Positions 1 through 13,000 of a DNA stretch of 64,000 nucleotides are shown here, in pieces. Within the stretch, counting starts at the first letter, position 1; every line of letters begins with the position of its first letter. Position numbers and translations under genes: made by a program. The notes beneath the pieces were generated by a model that saw nothing but the letters and a program-made list of their open reading frames with translations, made no database searches and was not told where the DNA came from. The DNA is from Saccharum officinarum (taxonomy: Eukaryota; Streptophyta; Magnoliopsida; Poales; Poaceae): NCBI GenBank assembly GCA_020631735.1, contig CM036168.1, positions 103,498,036 through 103,562,035 on the forward strand, in the 5' to 3' direction.

Positions 1-1437
1 CATTTCAGAACCTTTGAAGGGAACCAAGTAGATATACGTGCTTTATACATGTATAGCTTGATCCGATGTGATGTTCAATTCATTGACAATACTGACCTTT
101 TTGAGTGAACCAAGTTGATATGTGCTTGAACTATATATTAAATTTAGCGATGGAACTTCAATTTACTGAATATAATCAACTCTACAGCATGGTTTACATC
201 TAAATTTACCGATCAATGGCAATTTTTTTTCCCCATTAACAGGAAGGGTTGCTGCTTCAATTGCAGTTGGTTAATGAGTTAGTTCTTTTTCCTTAAATTT
301 CCCAGTACCCTACCCTTTCATTTACAGCCAGCATGGGCGTGATGCAAGGCACCTAATCTGGGTTTAAAACTTTAATCTTTTAGGTTCAAGGATATATGAA
401 TTTGTACTAGGGAGCAGTAAATCACAATAACCATTCTTATCAGTGGACTATGAATTACAAGTTGATCACAAACTTTTTTTCCTTAGAGATTAGAGAAGAG
501 TAGTAAATTGACACACTATATATGTGACCTGAAACTGTAGGATTGTCCCATTTGTGGACACACATACTTTTGACTTAAAACCATAGGATTTTCCCCTTCG
601 AACACAGGGGTGGGCCTATGGAAAAATTTGAGAGGGAGCAAGGGAGCATGATGAAAATTGTTGATTACATTAGTTTCAAATTTTATGAGTGTAACTGTAC
701 ACTGTACCTTCATTGGCTTCTGTGTAGGTCCACCCCTGCTTCAGTAACTTGACATGTTTACCTTGTTGGATGAAAGAATGCTTCTCTGTGTGTGATATTT
801 GAAGTGACACAACCTAGTCCACAGTGTTAAACAGTTTTTTTTTAATTATTGTGGTTATGTTGTGGATGAGTCTTAGAATGGTATCTGGACATGTGGGATG
901 TATGAACTTCATTGGCATTTTTTTTACTCGAAGATGTGGTTACAGTCCATATAATCCACAAATAGAGTTGGTTTGGATATAAAGATTTACAGTTCCATTA
1001 ATAGTGTAGTCACTTTTTTGAACCAAAAGAAGGAGCTCTGGCATTTAATATGAGCACATATGTTTGGCCCTAGGGCCTGAATGAGTGTAAAAACTAAAAA
1101 CCCTTCTACAAGGAACATAGTATGGAGAGTGGTCTGCATAAAAGTTATATGAGATATAATATAGGTCACAAGAATGTAATAGTTCGTTGATTTTTTTGGT
1201 GCTTTTATTGAAAAAATGGCAGTGTTTTGAGGGGGGTGGTAGAGCCATAGAGGATCTTGTCGGTTAATTATCACAAGATAATTGTTCTGGGCATGTACTT
1301 CTTTATTACCAATGTACCATCCTTCTGTTGAGATTAATGGGGCTGGCAGGACCCAGAATATTTGCAGCAAACTTGTAGAAAAAAGGAAAATTGGTAATAT
1401 ATATCCACTATACCTTTTGGACCCCCCACACCACCAC

Positions 1438-1460
1438 CAACACACACACACACACACACA
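1438..1460. repeat. CA microsatellite
   Basis: A run of about eleven CA dinucleotides lies in AT-rich non-coding sequence. The small frames that cross it on both strands read as His-Thr or Cys-Val repeats and are not genes. Confidence 0.85.
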
Positions 1461-1625
1461 AATATTCTGTGAATCCACCTTGAAAAGAATTATATCAGAA
1501 TCTTCATCTTAAGGGATCTCACATTGAAGGCTCTAAAGTTACTTTTCCTCAAATAAATATTCTATGGATCCACCTTTGAAAGAATTCTCAGAATCTTCAT
1601 CTTATGGGATCTAAGGCTCTACAAT
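1461..1625. repeat. diverged direct repeat of about 70-80 bp
   Basis: Two similar blocks begin near 1461 and 1557. Both read roughly AATATTCT, a GATCCACC- or GAATCCACC-like stretch, AAAGAATT, AGAATCTTCATCTTA and GGGATCT. They differ by several substitutions and small indels, so the duplication is not recent. Confidence 0.6.
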
Positions 1626-1679
1626 CCCAACTTTCTATCCTTTGCATGATTCTCCCACTTTAGGTGCAAAGAAATGGAA

Positions 1680-1745
1680 AAAGGCCATCCATAGGTTGCA
1701 ATAGGGCATAAGAAAGGCCATCCATAGGTTGCAATAGGGCATAAG
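1680..1745. repeat. 33-bp perfect tandem duplication
   Basis: Two adjacent identical 33-bp units (1680-1712 and 1713-1745) start with AAAGGCCATCCATAGG and end with GGGCATAAG. A perfect copy suggests a recent slippage event or a local assembly duplication. Confidence 0.85.
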
Positions 1746-2376
1746 ATCGATGTTTGCTTGCTCCTCTGTAGTTTTTCATTTTCTGAGATTATTTCTAGAA
1801 TAATCTTAGATGTATATTGTTAGCATATTCTAAAAGCCGTTCATTATAACCATTAACTTTGGGTTAATAAAATCATCCAAACTTGGTAAACGTGGGTGAT
1901 TGGATATGATTTTGTACTTTTTATTAAACCTAAAGCCTTCAACTATTACACTGATGCTACATTTAAACTGGCAACATTATTTGCTAATAATCTTTGTTGT
2001 TGTTGTTTATTATTTGCTAATTGCTGTATATTCCAATCGAGCAGGTCATGATTAGTTATTTGACATGAGAATCCTCACATATTTGGCATTGTAAGCTGCA
2101 GATGTAAAAATTATGTTAAACTGAGTCAAATATATTAGGTATTGAAGCTGTAGTAAGCGTATTTGCTTCCATAACGAACATGCATTTTTCATGGATGCTT
2201 AGCTTAAAATCAAGCAGAAATTGCCTCCTGATTGGTCCTTGTTCCACAAAGTTAGTGCACTGAAATTGAATAACCGCAAGTGTGGTACAGTTGCATGGTA
2301 GTAGTGTTATTCATTTATTTTGATCTGCATCAAGTTGATTGATGTTTTTATTTGGTATAAAAAGTGGCATAGTATT

Positions 2377-5300
2377 TGTAACGGAACCGTCCAAATTATA
2401 AGAGCACAAGTACAAAAACAATCACCGAAATGATCAAATTCTCGCACTTGAGCCCATATAACTCCGGTAGTCCAATGAAATCACGAGGGATTTCAAACCA
2501 ACCAACATACAAGCCAAGATCGTAGTGATTCAACATAACAAGTCACATGTTACATCCATTTCACAAGTAATTCAATATACATCGGAGTTCAACATAGTTA
2601 TTACAAATTAAGTTCAAAAGTAGCGGAAGCAAAATAATTTAAAACTAACATAAATCTTATTTTAAATACATGCCAGTACCATGGTCGACTTCCAACAAAA
2701 GCATTAGAGATAAGGTAGCTCAGAAGGATCATGCCCATGATCACACTCCGCCTCTATGGCAGGAGCCAACCAACTCTTGCAGTCGCCGTGATACATCACA
2801 ACCTGCAACAAGTGGGGATAAAACCCTGAGTACAAGAAGGTACTCAGCTAGACTTACCCGTTAGAAACCAGAAATAAGGTGACACCAAGGATCATGCAAG
2901 GCTGATATGAAGTGGGGCTAGCTTGACAACATTTTGCATAAAAGCTTAATATAGATGATCAATCATTAATGCTTAAGCATCAAGTAAATTATCATTAACC
3001 TGTCATCTATATTAGCACCTGTACTAGAGCACTCACTTTATTAAGAGCAAACAATATTAACCATAGCAGGTATAAATTGAGGCAATCTTTCCATCGTGAT
3101 CCAATTAACCATCCGTTCAATTTAATGGAATCTACGTTGCCGCTGCTCAAGTCAAGTGCTCACTAACCGGGAGCGACGGCGATTCGAATCGAATTCCTAT
3201 CCAGCTGGAGGGGTATTTCTAACACTCACCGTGCAGACCTGTCTGCCAGGGTCGCACAGGCCACCGTTTCATATGATTCAGGAATCGCGGGTTCGAATGA
3301 TGTCGCGACCCCAAGGGCGACACTCTGCCAGGTGATAGGGACTCTAACCCTCCCTTGGTCTCACGCCAATGTCCCCAAGCACATCCTTTCTCTCCTCCAA
3401 GAAGTAACCTACCATTCGATTTCCGGCCTGAATCACATTACTCGGCTTCGCGATCGGAACGACTTATCCGGCCAACTAAGTGTTAGACTGCGTTCAACAT
3501 GACTCAAGGACGTACAGCGAATCGGTCCTTAAACGACTCAGACGGGGATAGATTCACACCAAGACCTCCATGCCTTGTTGCTTCACTATCGTCATCCCGC
3601 CCGGTCTCATTTCATTTTATTAACACATGGTTCCATTCCACGATAGCAAATATAGCCAACCGTGCCATATATGAATATCCCTATATCTCGCAGGTGATAG
3701 GAAATCATCTGACTTCTACCGCTTAAAGCAGGGCTAAGCATCTACTCGATCCTAGTCTATGTAGGATTCAAGGATTCATATATCTGGACAAGGAACGATA
3801 TAATGCAGCAAGGGTTTCCAACCAACTCCTACCACTTAATGCAACAATACTTATAACATATATATAGATATAATTAATTGCTTTGAAGATAGGAGGCTTA
3901 TAATGCTCCGGGGCTTGCCTGGGATCCGACTCAAGTTAGAGTATGTCAGATGAGTTCGCTTGGCGAGCATCTTCCAATCTACATTTGTCCGGTCCTTCGA
4001 TCTTCGGGATGGATCCACCAACTCCATCTTCGGGTTTGGCTCCACCTTAGATCCTTCACGCGTTTCTACTAGCGTACCTAAATGAGGTGCAATAATGCAT
4101 ATGTATGAATGCATAGAAAGGTAATAAACAAAGAAATCAAACAAGCATACCAAAGTTCTCAAAAATACATAGAGCTAATTAACTTAATCCTCGTTAGGGC
4201 ATAACATAGAAGATTGCGAGCACAACAATCAAGACACAAGTATCATAAGATTACAGGGTACCAATCCAAGTAGCATCAAGGATATGAGTCACACTTTAAT
4301 ACACTAGCATGGCAAAGTTAATCAAAGCACTAGACTAGAATTTGCCACTTTCTGGGCATCAGAACAGCAGCTAAGTAATTTAATCATAACTGGAGATCTA
4401 CAACTCCAAATGACTTGCAAGAAGACATTATGAAAAGTTTATGAAATTATCTATATTTCATTTAATATCATCACAGCATGATTCCAAAGTTTAACATGTC
4501 GAATTTACACAAATATAGAAACTGGTCTAACAAGACAGAGAGCAAGCAATTCTGTACTCCAACTTTAAACAGCCACATGGCCAAATACCACCAAATCTTA
4601 ACAGCAGATAGATATATAAATTATCTTCAACTTTTGTATAAATAAGTTTCACAACAAAGCACATTACCAAGAAGAGCTTTGCTAAGTTTCCAGATCTGTC
4701 CAGAAACTTCATTTGCAAGAAATAATTATTAACTCATGTTGCAAACATATAATTGGACAAAACCAACTTTACCAACATTTCATACATGACTAATGGACAC
4801 CAGAAAACATAATGTCAATTACTAAATAATTTCTTTTAATACATTTTCTTAATTTATTTAGATAATTAGGTGGAATTATGACCACATCATAAAGATGCTC
4901 AATAGATTCCACCAAAATTAAAGTGGTCTACAAATGCTACCAAAAGTCTACTGTCCAAATTTCAAACCATTTGGAGATATATATCAACCCCTATGAAAAA
5001 GACAAATAGCTATAGCAATAAATCATGTGAGCAAGTTAAACTTAATACTCAATATTTTCTGTGAACACAAGGCCATATTATGAATCAATATGATAGAGAA
5101 ACATCATACTAAGGTAATGGAACAACATTTTCTATTTTATCATTTATATATTATTTATAAGCTATTTATTAAGCCATAAACAAGTTAACTCAATAACTTG
5201 AGCATACAGTAAGCAATGGCCATGAAATTTATACCACAGTACATTCATAGCATGGAAAGACTACCATAAAAATTTCACATCATTTGGAGCATCACAACCC

Positions 5301-7733
5301 AAGATATAAAATAACAAGCAATATAATGAAATTTTCCTTATTTAACAAGGTCAAATCAAAACCCTAAGCAAACAGTGAACAAATAGTGTGTTTAATATTT
5401 TTTCTAGCAAGTACAAGTCATCACAAAATTAACAAAACAAGAATCACTATTTTTGGAGTTCTAAAACTCCAGATCTTGCTCTGGTTAGGTTTAAAAGCAT
5501 TTCTAGATCTCTTTTTCAACTTAAGTAAACACATTAGAAAACATCTATAAACATGTAACTTTTTATGACTCCACTGCATAGATCTTTTCTCAAGGTTTCT
5601 AAAAAGTCCACTCTTGCTATTTTTGGATTTACCTAGCAAGGGATATGCATTTTAGAAGATTTACATGAAATGGAAATTCAAAATCAGGATTAAAACCACC
5701 CTAACTTCATTTGCTACGCCCACCCGGTTTCGCCCCCAGTCGAGTCCCCAGTGGCGCTGACGTGTGGGACCTACTGCTCAGCCGGGCCCGCCTGTCAACC
5801 ACACGCAGAGGGACAGAGAGAGGGGAAGACCGTCCCCTTCCTCTGGACGCCGGGAACAGAGGAGGTTGGCCGGCCTGCGGCTCCGGCCGGCACGGGCGGC
5901 CCGGCGGTGAGCGGCGGGGCCGTGGCGATGCCCTGGTCTGCGCGCATCCAAGGGAGGTAGCAGCTCCCCGGAGACCCCTCATGGCGCCCTGGCCACGAGC
6001 GCCGGCGGCAAGGAACGATGGCGGCAGGCGGTGGCGGTGCTCCGGTGTCGAGCGACTGGATGCGAGGCGCGCGGGAGGTGCAACGTGAGGTGAGGGAGGT
6101 GGTGCGGTGGTTCATTCGAGCGGAGGGAGGCCGGAGGCCAAGAATGGCGGTGGCGGCTCGGAGCTCGGCCATGGCGGCCATGGCGGCGGCGCTCTGCGCT
6201 GCGCGTGCTGCGGGCAAAGGGAGGCGAGCACGAGTGCGTGGAGAGGGTGGTGGAGTCACTGGTGCACATGGCAGAGACCGCAATGGCTAGGAGCGTTGGG
6301 CGCGACAGCGGCGGCCGGAGCTCTGCCGGCCCGGCCATGGCGCGGCCGCGCTCTGCGCGAACAGAGAGGGAGAAGGAGTGAAGAAGGGAAGGAAGGGGCG
6401 TGCTGGTGCCCCTCCTCATCAGCGGCTGGGCGCAGGGCGCGTGGCCGAAGGTGGGATGCGCGACAGCGGTGGAGGCGCATGGCGGCCACGTTCCGGACGC
6501 GCGGCGCTCCCTGAGGCATTCCACCGAACACGTGGCGTGCGTGAAACCGCCTGACTTGGAGACCATTTCTGGGCCTGCTCGGGTCCGAATTTGGATATGG
6601 GCCAATTATGAAAGTTGTTCATTTCATGATGCCCTACAACTCTTGTTTAAGGACCTTAGTCATTAGAGCAATGTATTAGCAGCTAATTAATCTCAAAGTT
6701 GACAGCGTCAGTGAGTTGACAGTGATTAGCAACTACAAGAATTGATGGCCAAAATGAAATGCAACTTATGCCATCTTCTTGCATGGCCTTTCCCTTCAAG
6801 TGAGCTTCAACTTTTACATTTGGACCTACCCATGTTACTTAACAATTTTTGGAGAACGTGACATGCCAATGTCGATGACACTGAAATCAGGGCTTTAATT
6901 TTCTAAGTGCTGAATTCAGCTCTATCTCTGACTTGTGGACCCTTTTTGAGCATGTTCCACCCATTTTCATGACTTGACTCTTAAACAAAGTTTGTTCCTT
7001 ATAAAATTCTCCACAACTTTGTCAAAGGGTGTACAGTCATGCAAAGCTTCTAGGTTAGACTTTTGAAATGGTCAAACGAAAGGGTTCATACATGGTCAAC
7101 CATCATTTAGAAGCACCTTTAGGCAAAATGATCAACATGAACATTGTTCCATTAAGTGTCCTAAGTGTAGTTAAGGTGTCGTAGAGGCCAAACATACCCA
7201 CCATGCATAGGTTGCACAAAAGTGCAGGCCTTACATGCCTTGAAACATAGAACTCAAGTGAAATGCTATAGTCATTTCATATGGTTGTTTCAAGATACAA
7301 GCTACACATAGTTCACTAGGTTGTTCCACATGTGTCCAAGATGTGTTGCACCTGTTACATTTGTATGTTGCATAATTACTAGTTTACATGGAATGTAAAG
7401 CATGTTTTCCGGGTTTCAGAAGTATGTCTCAGTTCCAATCCAACAAGCATATAACTTATCATTTCATGTGACTTTTTGATTCCAAACACTCCTGAAACTT
7501 TTCCAGGGCTTAATATAGATAGTTATTGAGATGAGACATGTGAAGATACTTTGATAGCAACATCCAAGCATATATCTTTTAATTGAGCCTATATGTAAGC
7601 GAGGGTTCAACATCCAAGTTTAGATTAGGGTTTATTTTCATAGGTTTGACTTTGGCATCGTCATCTACACTGAATCTATCGTGTTTGAGCTTAACCCACT
7701 ACTTAATTGGTGATAAACACCTGGGGTGTTACA
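2377..7733 (-). repeat. LTR copy 1 (outer 3' LTR of the LARD-like element)
   Basis: This 5,357-bp repeat is bounded by TG and CA on either strand and is nearly identical to the copies at 10006-15343 and 20233-25586. On the minus strand it begins TGTAACACCCC and ends GGTTCCGTTACA. It carries private substitutions in its right half, for example near 6945, 7030 and 7055, where the other two copies agree with each other. It is therefore not simply the same molecule as copy 2. Confidence 0.9.
5720..6545. other. GC-rich island inside LTR copy 1
   Basis: About 0.8 kb of very GC-rich, CpG-rich sequence sits within an otherwise AT-rich LTR. The same block recurs at about 13340-14150 and 23585-24390. 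Several frames of 60-240 codons stay open on both strands, but they are low-complexity (Ala, Arg, Pro, Gly), shift frame between the three copies through small indels, and resemble no protein I know. It could be a captured host CpG island or first-exon fragment, or a promoter region of the LTR. Confidence 0.7.
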
Positions 7734-9905
7734 GCCTCCCCCTTAAAAGAATCGCGTCCCGAGATTCGGAATGGAAGATCTCTTAAGGAAGAGAGACACG
7801 TTATCAAGTTCCCAACATTTGCTATAGCGTTCAGCTATAAAGCTTCAACATCGGTGAACAGTTCGGTCAAAGGCACTTTCTGATACGTACTCTTCATGGT
7901 AAAATTTGTCTGAAGAATTTCCTTCATTGACTTCCATGAAGCATTGTTACTTTGGGAGGAATCCAAGACAACGCAGTACTTCGTTATCATTATACAGAGA
8001 TCAATTGGTCCATAAGCTAACCATACACAAGTATCTCTTCTTCTCTAGTGAACATAGTATGGGCCGTATGAACTCCACACTAGACCAGAATTATCAGAAG
8101 TATACTCGTTGAAATGACTCTATGTTCACAAAGTTTGAAAAGCAGTCCTCTACCATAATGGCTTGAGTACAACCTTTCAAAGTGCTGAGATCATAGACGA
8201 CAAACATACTCTGAGGCTAGAGGATACTGACTAACCAATAGACAAAAGTGCTGAGATCATAGACGACAAACATACTCTGAGGCTAGAGGATACTGACTAA
8301 CCAATAGACAGGGTCTATGTTGGTCATAGATGTTCAATCCTTCTGATATCAACTAATGAAAAACTACTTAAGGTTTCATGTGTGCAGTTCTCTTTCTCTG
8401 ATGACAACACTGTATTATCTGGGTCTATCGAGGGGTTAGTGAATGTGATAGCTGACTCTGTCGGCTTTCTATTTCTGCCAACAGTTATCTAATAAGATTC
8501 CTTTATCCAAAGACAACAGTTATCTGGGTTGAATCAGATGCAACCTCTTAGGTAAAGGCATGTATAAGGTACCAAAGTATGTCATCATTGGAAAATAATT
8601 CCCAAAGAAAGATGTAACGAGGCCTTAAAGACAACAAAAGTTGTAATTATTCACTTAACCGCGGGGAGTAGTCTACCACCAAGCGATTGAGTAAAAATTT
8701 TCCTTAGTGACTTAGTTATACTGTAAGTTGAGTTGACTTGCAGCATAACAACTTTGTCAGGCCAACTTTTACCTTAGACTTTCTCCTTTTGGATCAAATA
8801 GTAACTCTAAGATGGAAAATCTGTTGTTTGACACTTTTCAAATTGCTTTTGATTTACAATGGTATAAATTGATTGGTAGAAACCAAGGCTGCTCGTACAT
8901 TTGGGATACGAGAAAGCAAAAACAAGTGAAAGAGTGTAAACAAGTATCTGTGGGACCTCAAAAGGGCCATCCAACAGCAGATCTCGACCATTAATTACAT
9001 ATCAATCCGAGGATGCACACGCTTTGAACTTGCGGGTTACTTTTGCAGGGCAAAACACATATTCTGCCTGGAGAACATTCCTACAAGGATAAGGAGCCGC
9101 TTCTGAATATTCCTTGACACTTCGTCCAATAAAGTTATGGACAAACCATTTGTGGCACCTATGGGCACAAGGATGCTAATTGAAACTAGGTCATGCTTTA
9201 TCTAATTCTTCGCTTTAGCTGATAGAACACCTTGCACTATCTGTGTGATTGTCCAAGATGGAATTGACTTGGTCGTAATGACTCTGGACGACAGAGTATC
9301 ACTCCCGTTATCGGCTAGTTGATTAACTTCTTGTTGGTTATTGCTCTGTAAGACCTAGCCTTCGTAGCTACCATGAGTCGTTACCTAACTGGAGATTAAC
9401 CTCCATATTGGTAACTAATTAGTTGTCTTTCAACACTAAAAAGTTCCAAATCTTCATTCTGGATCATAATAATTATGGTTGATACAAGGCAGATGGTTGC
9501 CATCAAAGTCAGCAGATAAGAAGTCACACCAGAGATGGTTGATTTCGACAGTATGCCATTATGCATACAACGTTAAACTTGCATATTTTAACGATTGAGT
9601 CTTATCCAACGGATGACTTGTCCACTTAAGTGTTGTGTTGTCTTTTTATCCAACAGGAATGAGATACGTTGCTCACTCGATGACGCTCGTCAATACTAGG
9701 ACAACTAAGTAGAGTCACTTGTCTACCACCTATTGCAGTCTGTTAATGTTTATGTCGGTGACCGGTTCTTCAAAGGTTATCCTCTTAGCAAAGTTCAGAA
9801 GGAAGCTGTCCTACTTTTGGTTCGGTATAAGGGCCTTTTGATAAGATATGGGAAAACAACCAAGGAAGAAGGTCACGTGCAAAATTACATCAGTGTTGTT
9901 CTGCA
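7734..9905 (-). mobile_element. partial internal domain of the LARD-like element, left contig
   Basis: This sequence follows LTR copy 1 directly and begins with the polypurine tract. It matches 15344-17519 almost base for base, then stops at the N gap. Toward the gap (about 8990-9905) it lacks single bases relative to the second copy, mostly in short homopolymers, as expected for a low-coverage contig end. No protein-coding signal is present. Confidence 0.85.
8179..8310. repeat. 66-bp tandem duplication in the internal domain
   Basis: Two adjacent identical 66-bp units start with AAAGTGCTGAGATC and end with CCAATAGAC. The same duplication is present in the other internal copy at about 15790-15922, so it predates whatever produced the two copies. 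Confidence 0.85.
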
Positions 9906-10005
9906 NNNNNNNNNNNNNNNNNNNNNNNNNNNNNNNNNNNNNNNNNNNNNNNNNNNNNNNNNNNNNNNNNNNNNNNNNNNNNNNNNNNNNNNNNNNNNNN
10001 NNNNN
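9906..10005. other. assembly gap of 100 N (gap 1)
   Basis: Exactly 100 N, a conventional placeholder of arbitrary size. The left contig ends inside the internal domain. The right contig starts with GTAACGG, the second base of an LTR, so the break coincides with a repeat boundary. Confidence 0.99.
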
Positions 10006-13000
10006 GTAACGGAACCGTCCAAATTATAAGAGCACAAGTACAAAAACAATCACCGAAATGATCAAATTCTCGCACTTGAGCCCATATAACTCCGGTAGTC
10101 CAATGAAATCACGAGGGATTTCAAACCAACCAACATACAAGCCAAGATCGTAGTGATTCAACATAACAAGTCACATGTTACATCCATTTCACAAGTAATT
10201 CAATATACATCGGAGTTCAACATAGTTATTACAAATTAAGTTCAAAAGTAGCGGAAGCAAAGTAATTTAAAACTAACATAAATCTTATTTCAAATACATG
10301 CCAGTACCATGGTCGACTTCCAACAAAAGCATTAGAGATAAGGTAGCTCAGAAGGATCATGCCCATGATCACACTCCGCTCTATGGCAGGAGCCAACCAA
10401 CTCTTGCAGTCGCCGTGATACATCACAACCTGCAACAAGTGGGGATAAAACCCTGAGTACAAGAAGGTACTCAGCTAGACTTACCCGTCAGAAACCAGAA
10501 ATAAGGTGACACCAAGGATCATGCAAGGCTGATATGAAGTGGGCTAGCTTGACAACATTTTGCATAAAAGCTTAATATAGATGATCAATCATTAATGCTT
10601 AAGCATCAAGTAATTATCATTAACCTGTCATCTATATTAGAACCTGTACTAGAGCACTCACTTTATTAGGAGCAAACAATATTAACCATAGCAGGTATAA
10701 ATTGAGGCAACCTTTCCATCGTGATCCAATTAACCATCGTTCAATTTAATGGAATCTACGTTGCCGCTGCTCAAGTCAAGTGCTCACTAACCGGGAGCGA
10801 CGGCGATTCGAATCGAATTCCTATCCAGCTGGAGGGGTATTTCTAACACTCACCGTGCAGACCCCTGCCAGGGTCGCACAGGCCACCGTTTCATATGATT
10901 CAGGAATCGCGGGTTCGAATGATGTCGCGACCCCAAGGGCGACACTCTGCCAGGTGATAGGGACTCTAACCCCCCTTGGTCTCACGCTAATGTCCCCAAG
11001 CACATCCTTTCTCTCCTCCAAGAAGCAACCTACCATTCGATTCCCGGCCTGAATCACATTACTCGGCTTCGCGGTCGGAACGACTTATCCGGCCAACTAA
11101 GTGTTAGACTGCGTTCAACATGACTCAAGGACGTACAGCGAATCGGTCCTTAACGACTCAGACGGGGATAGATTCACACCAAGACCTCCATGCCTTGTTG
11201 CTTCACTATCGTCATCCCGCCCGGTCTCATTTCATTTTATTAACACATGGTTCCATTCCACGATAGCAAATATAGCCAACCGTGCCATATATGAATATCC
11301 CTATATCTCGCAGGTGACAGGAAATCACCTGACTTCTACCGCTTAAAGCAGGGCTAAGCATCTACTCGATCCTAGTCTATGTAGGATTCAAGGATTCATA
11401 TATCTGGACAAGGAACGATATAATGCAGCAAGGGTTTCCAACCAACTCCTACCACTTAATGCAACAATACTTATAATATATATAGATATAATTAATTGCT
11501 TTGAAGATAGGAGGCTTATAATGCTCCGGGGCTTGCCTGGGATCCGACTCAAGTTAGAGTATGTCAGATGAGTTCGCTTGGCGAGCATCTTCCAATCTAC
11601 ACTTGTCCGTCCTTCGATCTTCGGGATGGATCCACCAACTCCATCTTCGGGTTTGGCTCCACATTAGGTCCTTCACGTGTTTCACTAGCGTACCTAAATG
11701 AGGTGCAATAATGCATATGTATGAATGCATAGAAAGGTAATAAACAAAGAAATCAAACAAGCATACCAAAGTTCTCAAAATACATAGAGCTAATTAACTT
11801 AATCCTCATTAAGGGCATAACATAGAAGATTGCGAGCACAACAATCAAGACACAAGTATCATAAGATTACAGGTACAAACCAAGTAGCATCAAGGATATG
11901 AGTCACACTTTAATACACTAAGCATGGCAAAGTTAATCAAAGCACTAGACTAGAATTTGCCACTTTCTGGCATCAGAACAGCAGCTAAGTAATTTAATCA
12001 TAACTGGAGATCTACAACTCCAAATGACTTGCAAGAAGACATTATGAAAAGCTTATGAAATTATCTATATTTCATTTATATCATCACAGCATGATTCCAA
12101 AGTTTAACATGTCGAATTTACACAAATACAGAAACTGGTCTAACAAGACAGAGAGCAAGCAATTCTGTACCCAACTTTAAACAGCCACATGGCCAAATAC
12201 CACCAAATTTTAACAGCAGATAGATATATAAATTATCTACAACTTTTGTATAAATAAGTTTCACAACAAAGCACATTACAGAAGAGCTTTGCTAAGTTTC
12301 CAGATCTGTCCAGAAACTTCATTTGCAAGAAATAATTATTAACTTATGTTGCAAACATATAATTGGACAAAACCAACTTTACCAACATTTCATACATGAC
12401 TAATGAACACCAGAAAACATAGTGTCAATTACTAAATAATTTCTTTTAATACATTTTCTTAATTTATTTAGATAATTAGGTGGAATTATGACCACATCAT
12501 AAAGATGCTCAATAGATTCTACCAAAATTAAAGTGGTCTACAAATGCTACCAAAAGTCTACTGTCCAAATTTCAAACCATTTGGAGATATATATCAACCC
12601 CTATGAAAAAGACAAATAGCTATAGCAATAAATCATGTGAGAGCAAGTTAAACTTAATACTCAATATTTTCTGTGAACACAAGGCCATATTATGAATCAA
12701 TATGATAGAGAAACATCATACTAAGGTAATGGAACAACATTTTCTATTTTATCATTTATATATTATTTATAAGCTATTTATTAAGCCATAAACAAGTTAA
12801 CTCAATAACTTGAGCATACAGTAAGCAATGGCCATGAAATTTATACCACAGTACATTCATAGCATGGAAAGACTACCATAAAAATTTCACATCATTTGGA
12901 GCATCACAACCCAAGATATAAAATAACAAGCAATATAATGAAATTTTCCTTATTTAACAAGGTCAAATCAAAACCCTAAGCAAACAGTGAACAAATAGTG

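Larger units (their letters stand above)
1..2371. other. AT-rich flank without recognised exons
   Basis: This stretch is AT-rich and no open frame on either strand resembles a known protein. It may be intron or upstream sequence of the gene whose last exon lies at 25857-26111, because the large retrotransposon at 2377-25586 sits between them as a single insertion with matching target duplications. I could not find splice-bounded exons here. It contains a CA microsatellite, a 33-bp tandem duplication and a diverged direct repeat, listed separately. Confidence 0.5.

Noticed and set aside
3285..3310. GGGTTCGAATGAT resembling a tRNA B box
   Set aside because: There is no matching A box, acceptor stem or cloverleaf around it, and it repeats in every LTR copy.
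5707..6605. Open frames of 90-208 codons on both strands in the GC-rich LTR island (also 13276-14275 and 23564-24518)
   Set aside because: They are low-complexity, present on both strands, change frame between the three LTR copies and match no protein I know. High GC content alone keeps them open.
9733..10075. Open frames running through the N gap
   Set aside because: They are artefacts of reading N as open codons. The same applies to the frame at 57288-57563.
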